From: Cloeon dipterum
Taxonomy: Eukaryota > Arthropoda > Insecta > Ephemeroptera > Baetidae
Assembly (NCBI RefSeq): GCF_949628265.1
Contig: NC_088790.1
Span: forward strand, 24,432,545-24,496,544
Direction: 5' to 3'
DNA: 64,000 nt
The number at the start of each line of letters is the position of its first letter. The stretch's first letter is position 1. Positions 59,086-64,000 of the stretch are shown here, one piece after another. The notes below the pieces were generated by a model. That model was not told the DNA's origin. It made no database searches and saw only the letters and a program-made list of their open reading frames with translations. A program made the translations under genes and the position numbers.

Positions 59086-60704
59086 CCCCCTTCTTAATAC
59101 GTACGCTCTGCAACAAAGCCTTTTAATTTTTCCATCGCATTATTCACGATCTTATCTGGAAAATCCAAGGATTTCGCGGCTATGCTCGGCCACTTAAGTG
59201 AGCCTCATTCAGCGTTTGGTAAGGAAATTTTTAGATTCTTTTGTGCTTTATCACATCGTAAAACTTTATTGGCTATAGTTAGGATGAAAGAGGTAGAAAA
59301 AATTAAATTGAAGGAGGCCTTTTACAGGGATAAATAAACTTTGTTAATAAATAAGGACCGATTTTTCCGAAAATTTCCAAGGTTTTCAATTTCCATTTGT
59401 TTTAATATATCATCTATCCTATCCAGCAGTGTGAAGCTTTCAAAATTAAATTAAAATTATAGGGTTGTGAATTTTAGCCGTCGCTTAAACTGCAACAAAA
59501 AATAAAATCATCTGAAAGCGTTTAGAAATGTTCCTCTATTTATATTTGACGTCAGGAAAACTATCTCAATTTTATCATTTGACAAAAATTATTTTAGGTT
59601 GGTGTTACAGTCCAACAATTGTTACACTATAGCCAAGTGTCAGTTTTATTGCCATTTTTAGACATTTTTATTTTCCTTTGGGCAAAAATTCAGCAAAGAA
59701 AATGTTGCTGCTCTTGTAAATTTAATATTCTCGCAAATCATAAATAAAACTCATGCCTTGTCCATTTTAATCGCACACAATAGGTTTGTTTATTAACGAT
59801 TCAGACGGTATAATAAGATAAAAACGACGTACAAAATTCCCATAAAAAGAGAAAAAAATTACACAAAGTTTTTGGTTAATTTTCTTTTTTTGATACATAA
59901 AATACAATTTATTTCAATTTGTAGGTTAAAAACATTTTTGTTTTTGCACTCAGAGCAGTATTTTGTAAGAATATGACATTTTCATCGGAATTTCAACAAA
60001 ATTAAACATCTATTCGGGAAAGTGCCATTTTAATTGAAAAACTTGTAAATTTGTAAATTTGGCCTAAAATATAATGTGTAAAAACCTCTAAAACACAACA
60101 AAATTCAAAATTCATAGCTCTAATAATTATGGGATTTCCGTAAAATTTTCGACAGGCAACCAATCTAATTTATTAGGAGGCTACGCAGCATTCTGTAAAT
60201 GAGTCCTTGTCCAATTTAGAAAAAATATCAAATTTAATGCAAATATGGCAGATATGAAGAAATCTTCCTGAATTATGCAGCATAGTAGTAGGTGTAAAAA
60301 TACCAAGAGATTCTCATGTAAATCAAAACAGTCTCTGACGTCCGTAGAGGACAATCGGAAATTCAAATCACCGACCGAATACGAAAGCACTTTGTTGTTT
60401 TATCGCGGGAAAATATGCTATTGGCACTGCTGCCCTATTGACATGCATTTGATCCAAAACACCAATCTGCATCGCATTTGTATATCCCATTTTTTTCTTA
60501 CCACCCTCGAGACTCGAGACAAAACGTCGGCGTGCTTCTCCCCTGACGCTGTATCAATAACTTTAATGAGCATAACCCCCATAAATACGGTCAGCTCGAA
60601 CTAGGTTGCCTGCGCACGAAGAAAATAAACGCTATAAGAGTTTTCTTAGGGTACAATCAGTTTATATGTTGAAGTTTTTCAAATAAAATCAGTGAATAAT
60701 AAAA

Positions 60705-63700
60705 TTATTGCATCTCGCAAATGAAATTGGCTAAGTGGGTGCATTTATCCTTGTACAATTTAACTTCATGAATTTTCCTGATATAACCGCAGAATGCAGA
60801 ACCCTTTCCGTCGTCGTCTGGTAACCTTTCCTTTCCCCACAAGGTACTGTTGAGCACCTCTCCATCCAGCCACTGATATTCGACGCCTTTGTTTGCCGCA
60901 TCAGACGCAGAAAGCCAAAAAGCATCATCTGACAACAACAGATTTATAAAAACAATATAGTGCTTTTTTACTTCAAATTTACCTGGCTCCAGCTCCGTCA
61001 GTTTTTTATGCAAAAGACTGATTTCTTCCTGAGTTTTCGGACTAGCAAGACGCATTCCTTTATCCTCGCAGATCGTCTTCGCCATGTACCACGTATTCTA
61101 CGCAAAAAGATTTTAAAATTTTCTAAAATGTTCATTAAAAACGAAAGCTTATACTCTTTGCAACGAAAAATGATACGTTTTTCCATTTTCCAGCGTAGAC
61201 ACGACCCATCCTGAAAGATTAATGAAAATAAAATTTCCCTTCTCAGTTAAAATAATTTGCAACTCACGCTTTTGCTTGCATAGCTCCACCACCTAAGAAA
61301 AATAAAAATACAAACATTTATTTTCAATCAAGACAGCAGGTAAGAGGAAAGCTCAATTTTTTTTTTATATTTTATACGAATCCGTAAAACAATTTTTACC
61401 GTTTCATTAAATTGCTGGAGCTGGTTCCTAAACTGTTGCTTTGCGTCGCTAACTTCACTCTGAAATCGAAATAAAACTATTTTAAAAATTTAAACTGCAG
61501 AAAAACTCACCTTTAAGGTGTCCTGGTCCTGTTTCAGTGCTTGTATTCCGATTTGTGTTCCATCAATCTGACAAAAAAATTGCTAAATTAAATTTAGGTT
61601 TCCGTCTAAATTGTTTTACCTTTGATGCCAAACTATTTTGGTTAGCCACTAAACGGTTTTCCAACTCACGAATGTCACTTCTATAGGATGAGCCCTGAAA
61701 AATCAAAATTTAAAAATATTGAGTGATGTTGAAAAAGGTGTGAAATGGATATTATCACCTGATTCATCAGGTCTCCTACGAATTTCTGCAGATCATCCTT
61801 TCAAAATAGAGAGCAAATTGAATTTCGCTGGAAAATCGGAATTAAATCGATCTCACCTTCAAATTATCCTGCTCATTTTTCATGGTTCCAAATTCATTTC
61901 GCAACGCGGTGATCTGAAAGTGAAGAAAAAATTCTAAACATTTGATTTCAGCACTGACAATTAAAATATAACCTTTGAATTTGTCGCTTCCCAGTCAGAG
62001 TCCAGCCGAGATTTTAATTTGTTGATGTCTGAGTCCTATTGAAATATAAAAAATAAATTAAAATGTGACCTGGAGTAGAAAGGTGGAAAATGGATTTTAT
62101 ATCACCTGATTCTTCATCAGCTCTCCTACGACTTTCTGCAATTCATCCTTTTATAATAAAGAGAAAATTGAATTTAGCGGGAAAATAAGAAATAAATAAA
62201 TCACCTGCTTATTTTCCAGGGTTCCGAACTCAGTTTGCAACGTGTTGATCTGGGAGTGAAGAAAAATAATGAAATATTTTTTTCAGCACTGACAATTGTA
62301 ATATTACATTTGATTTGGTCGCTTCTCGGTCTGAATCCAACTGAGATTTTAAGTCCTTTATGTCTGATACAGATTTCACGCCCTGATGAATTAAAAAAAG
62401 GATAATTTGGAGTTGAAAGATAGAAAATGGATACTATATAAAAATCACCTGATTTTTCAGCTCTCCTTCGAATTTCAGCAATGCAACCTTTCAAAATAAA
62501 GAGAAAATTGAATTGGGTGAGAAAATAGGAAATAAATCGATCACCTTCAAATGATACTGATCATTTTCCAGGGATCCAAACACATTTCGCAACGTGGTTA
62601 TCTGAGAGTGAAGGAAAATTTTAAATATTGATTTCAGCACTGATACTTGAAATGTTACTACATTTGAATTGGCCACTTCCCGGTCAGAGTCCTGCCGAGA
62701 TTTTAATTGGTTGAGGTCTGAATTTGATTTTACGTCCTAATGAATTATATGAATTAAATGAAAATATGATCTGGAGTTGGAAGTTGGAAAATTTATTTTA
62801 TCACCTGATTCCTCAGCTCATCTCTTACGAATTTCTGCAAGTCAGCATTTTGTAAAAAACAATTAAGAGAAAATTAGATTGGGCAGGAAAATAATAAATA
62901 AATCGATCACCTTCAAATTATCCTGCTTATTATTTAGGGTTCCAAACTCATTTCGCAACATGGTGATCTGAGAGTGAAGAAAAAATTAATATAATGATTT
63001 CAGCATTGACAGTTAAAAAAATTTTACATTTGACATGGTCGCTTCCCAGTCAGAGTCCAGTTGAGATTTTAAGTGTTGGATGTCCGATGTAGATTTCGAG
63101 TCCTATTTAATCATATAAATAAATTAAATTAAAATACTTCGAGTTGAAAGTTGGAAAATGGATATTATCACCTGATTCTTTAGCTCTCCTGCGACTTTTT
63201 GCAATTCATCCTTTCAAAATGAAGTGAATATTAGATTTTGGAGGAAAATAAGAAATATATCAATCACCTTCAAATAAAACTGCTCATTGTCTAGGGCTCT
63301 AAAATCACTTTGCAACATATTGATCTGTGAGTGTAAAGATAAACTTGAAATATATTGATTTCAGAATTGACAAAGTATTTACGTTTGAGTTGGTCGCTTC
63401 TTGGTCTGAATCCAGCTGAGATTTTAATTTGTTGATCCTCGTTCTAATAAATTATATTTAAATATTATGGAGTTGAAATTCGAAAAATGGATGTTATCAC
63501 CTGATTCTTCAGCTCTCCTTTGACTTTTTGCAGTTCGTCCTTTCATAATAAAGAGAAAATTTAATATTACGGGAAAATAAGAAATAAATAAATCACACAC
63601 CTCTAAATAAGTCTGCTCAATTTTTAGGGTTCCTATCTCATTTTGCAACATTTTGATCTGTGAGAGTAAAGAAAAAATTGAAATTTTGTTTCTGAAATGA

Positions 63701-64000
63701 CACTAATATTACATTTGATTTGGTCGTTTTTCGGTCTGAGTCCAGCTGGTATTTTAATTTGTTCAGGTCTGATTTAGATGTCTCGTCCTTTTATAAATTA
63801 TATGAATTAAGTAAAATTTATGATTTATAGGGGTGAAATTTGGAAAATTGATAGAACATCACCTGCTTTTGAAGCTCTCCTACGACTTTCTGCAATTCAT
63901 CCTTTCATAATAGAGTGAAATTTGAATTTTTCGTGAAAATAAGAAATAAATTAATTACCTTAAAATCAGTTTGCTCATTTTTAAGGGTTCCAAACACAAT
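60705..64000 (-). CDS. C-type lectin with exon-repeat coiled-coil stalk, 3' part
   Basis: The 5' end is outside the window. The C-terminal C-type lectin domain is spread over exons 61268-61292, 61155-61210, 60983-61097 and 60705-60928. It shows CKQKR, the strand KTYHFS, NTWYMAKTICEDKGMRLASP, the core FWLSASDAAN and YQWLDGEVL, and terminal Cys residues (FCGYI, KCTHLANFICEMQ). The Ca-dependent sugar motifs (EPN/QPD and WND) are not there: LPDDDG and CTHLAN occupy their places. Upstream exons 61400-61459, 61511-61567 and 61620-61694 are unique stalk exons. From 61759 rightward the stalk is a tandem array of A, B and C exons, all phase 0, rich in Leu/Ile heptads with Asp/Glu/Lys/Gln. Signal peptide not seen. 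Probably a secreted or surface oligomeric lectin; a role in immunity or haemolymph is inference. Confidence 0.85.
61759..64000 (-). repeat. Tandem three-exon cassette array (about 350-bp units)
   Basis: Each unit on the minus strand holds exon A (21-25 codons, pattern S-D-x-x-x-L-K-S-x-L-D-S-D), exon B (usually 19 codons, I-x-x-L-x-N-E-F-G-T-L) and exon C (usually 13 codons, D-E-L-Q-K-x-V-G-E-L-x-N-Q). A exons: 61973-62035, 62308-62382, 62662-62736, 63028-63102, 63383-63443 (damaged), 63713-63787. B exons: 61857-61913, 62205-62249, 62545-62601, 62911-62967, 63268-63324, 63601-63657 and a last one from 63959 out of the window. C exons: 61759-61797, 62106-62147, 62449-62487, 62805-62834 (shortened), 63172-63210, 63501-63539, 63863-63901. 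Introns are duplicated too ('gagtgaagaaaa', 'agttgaaa.ttggaaaatgg'), so whole units were copied. The period is 330-365 bp. Confidence 0.9.

Larger units (their letters stand above)
56250..60700. other. Intergenic region between the cadherin and the C-type lectin
   Basis: No coding exon is recognised. It contains R-family copy 5, foldback palindrome C, a (TG)n microsatellite at about 58905-58922, and a GC-rich patch at 58840-59085. Short open frames in 57.4-57.9 kb and 60.2-60.6 kb do not resemble known proteins. Confidence 0.55.

Noticed and set aside
1-64000. CRISPR arrays, prophage, operons, rRNA or tRNA genes
   Set aside because: The tandem arrays present are exon duplications and MITEs. 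No spacer-repeat structure or RNA-gene fold was recognised, and the gene structure is eukaryotic.

Overview
The window is a piece of an animal nuclear genome, almost certainly an insect (lineage not determined). Genes are split into short GC-richer exons with GT-AG introns in AT-rich DNA, nearly every predicted splice joint keeps phase, and the proteins match arthropod or metazoan families. No bacterial operons, rRNA, tRNA or CRISPR arrays were seen. Eight protein-coding genes and many small non-autonomous transposon-like repeats are present. All gene models were built by eye from splice consensus, codon phase and protein similarity.

Layout, left to right. (1) 2.65-8.9 kb, minus: the 5' end of a PDZ-GEF/Gef26 (RAPGEF2/6-type) Rap exchange factor, running off the left edge. 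(2) 9.7-14.7 kb, minus: complete eIF2B delta (EIF2B4). It is head to head with (3) 15.2-17.3 kb, plus: a four-pass MARVEL-domain protein with a well-placed TATA+Inr promoter. (4) 19.2-23.1 kb, minus: a CTTNBP2 (cortactin-binding protein 2; fly naus) homologue. (5) 24.1-26.4 kb, plus: an MBD4-like protein with an N-terminal methyl-CpG-binding domain and a C-terminal glycosylase fold lacking the usual catalytic Asp. (6) 26.7-34.1 kb, minus: a 1,649-aa protein combining a class-3 lipase-like domain, a NACHT NTPase and ankyrin repeats, an NLR-like architecture. (7) 35.4-55.7 kb, minus: a 21-exon cadherin with six ectodomain repeats, most like insect Cad86C. A complete secreted serine-protease homologue lies on the opposite strand inside one of its introns (44.3-46.1 kb). 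(8) 60.7-64.0 kb, minus: the 3' part of a C-type lectin whose coiled-coil stalk is built from a tandemly repeated three-exon cassette (about 350 bp per unit, at least six units), running off the right edge.

Repeats: two copies of a hAT-type MITE with intact 8-bp target duplications; four copies of a TTAA-bounded MITE, three in cadherin introns; several long palindromic foldback elements of about 420 bp; two short MITEs in introns; and an older dispersed family. A 200-bp piece of the cadherin gene (exon-intron-exon) is duplicated and decayed between the cadherin and NACHT genes.

The strongest candidates for something new are the lipase-NACHT-ankyrin protein, because NLR-type sensors are generally considered absent from the best-studied insects, and the cassette-built lectin stalk, where phase-0 exons would allow many lengths by duplication or exon skipping. 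The MBD4-like protein with an altered active site comes next. The genes do not form one pathway; their adjacency looks ordinary for a compact insect gene neighbourhood.
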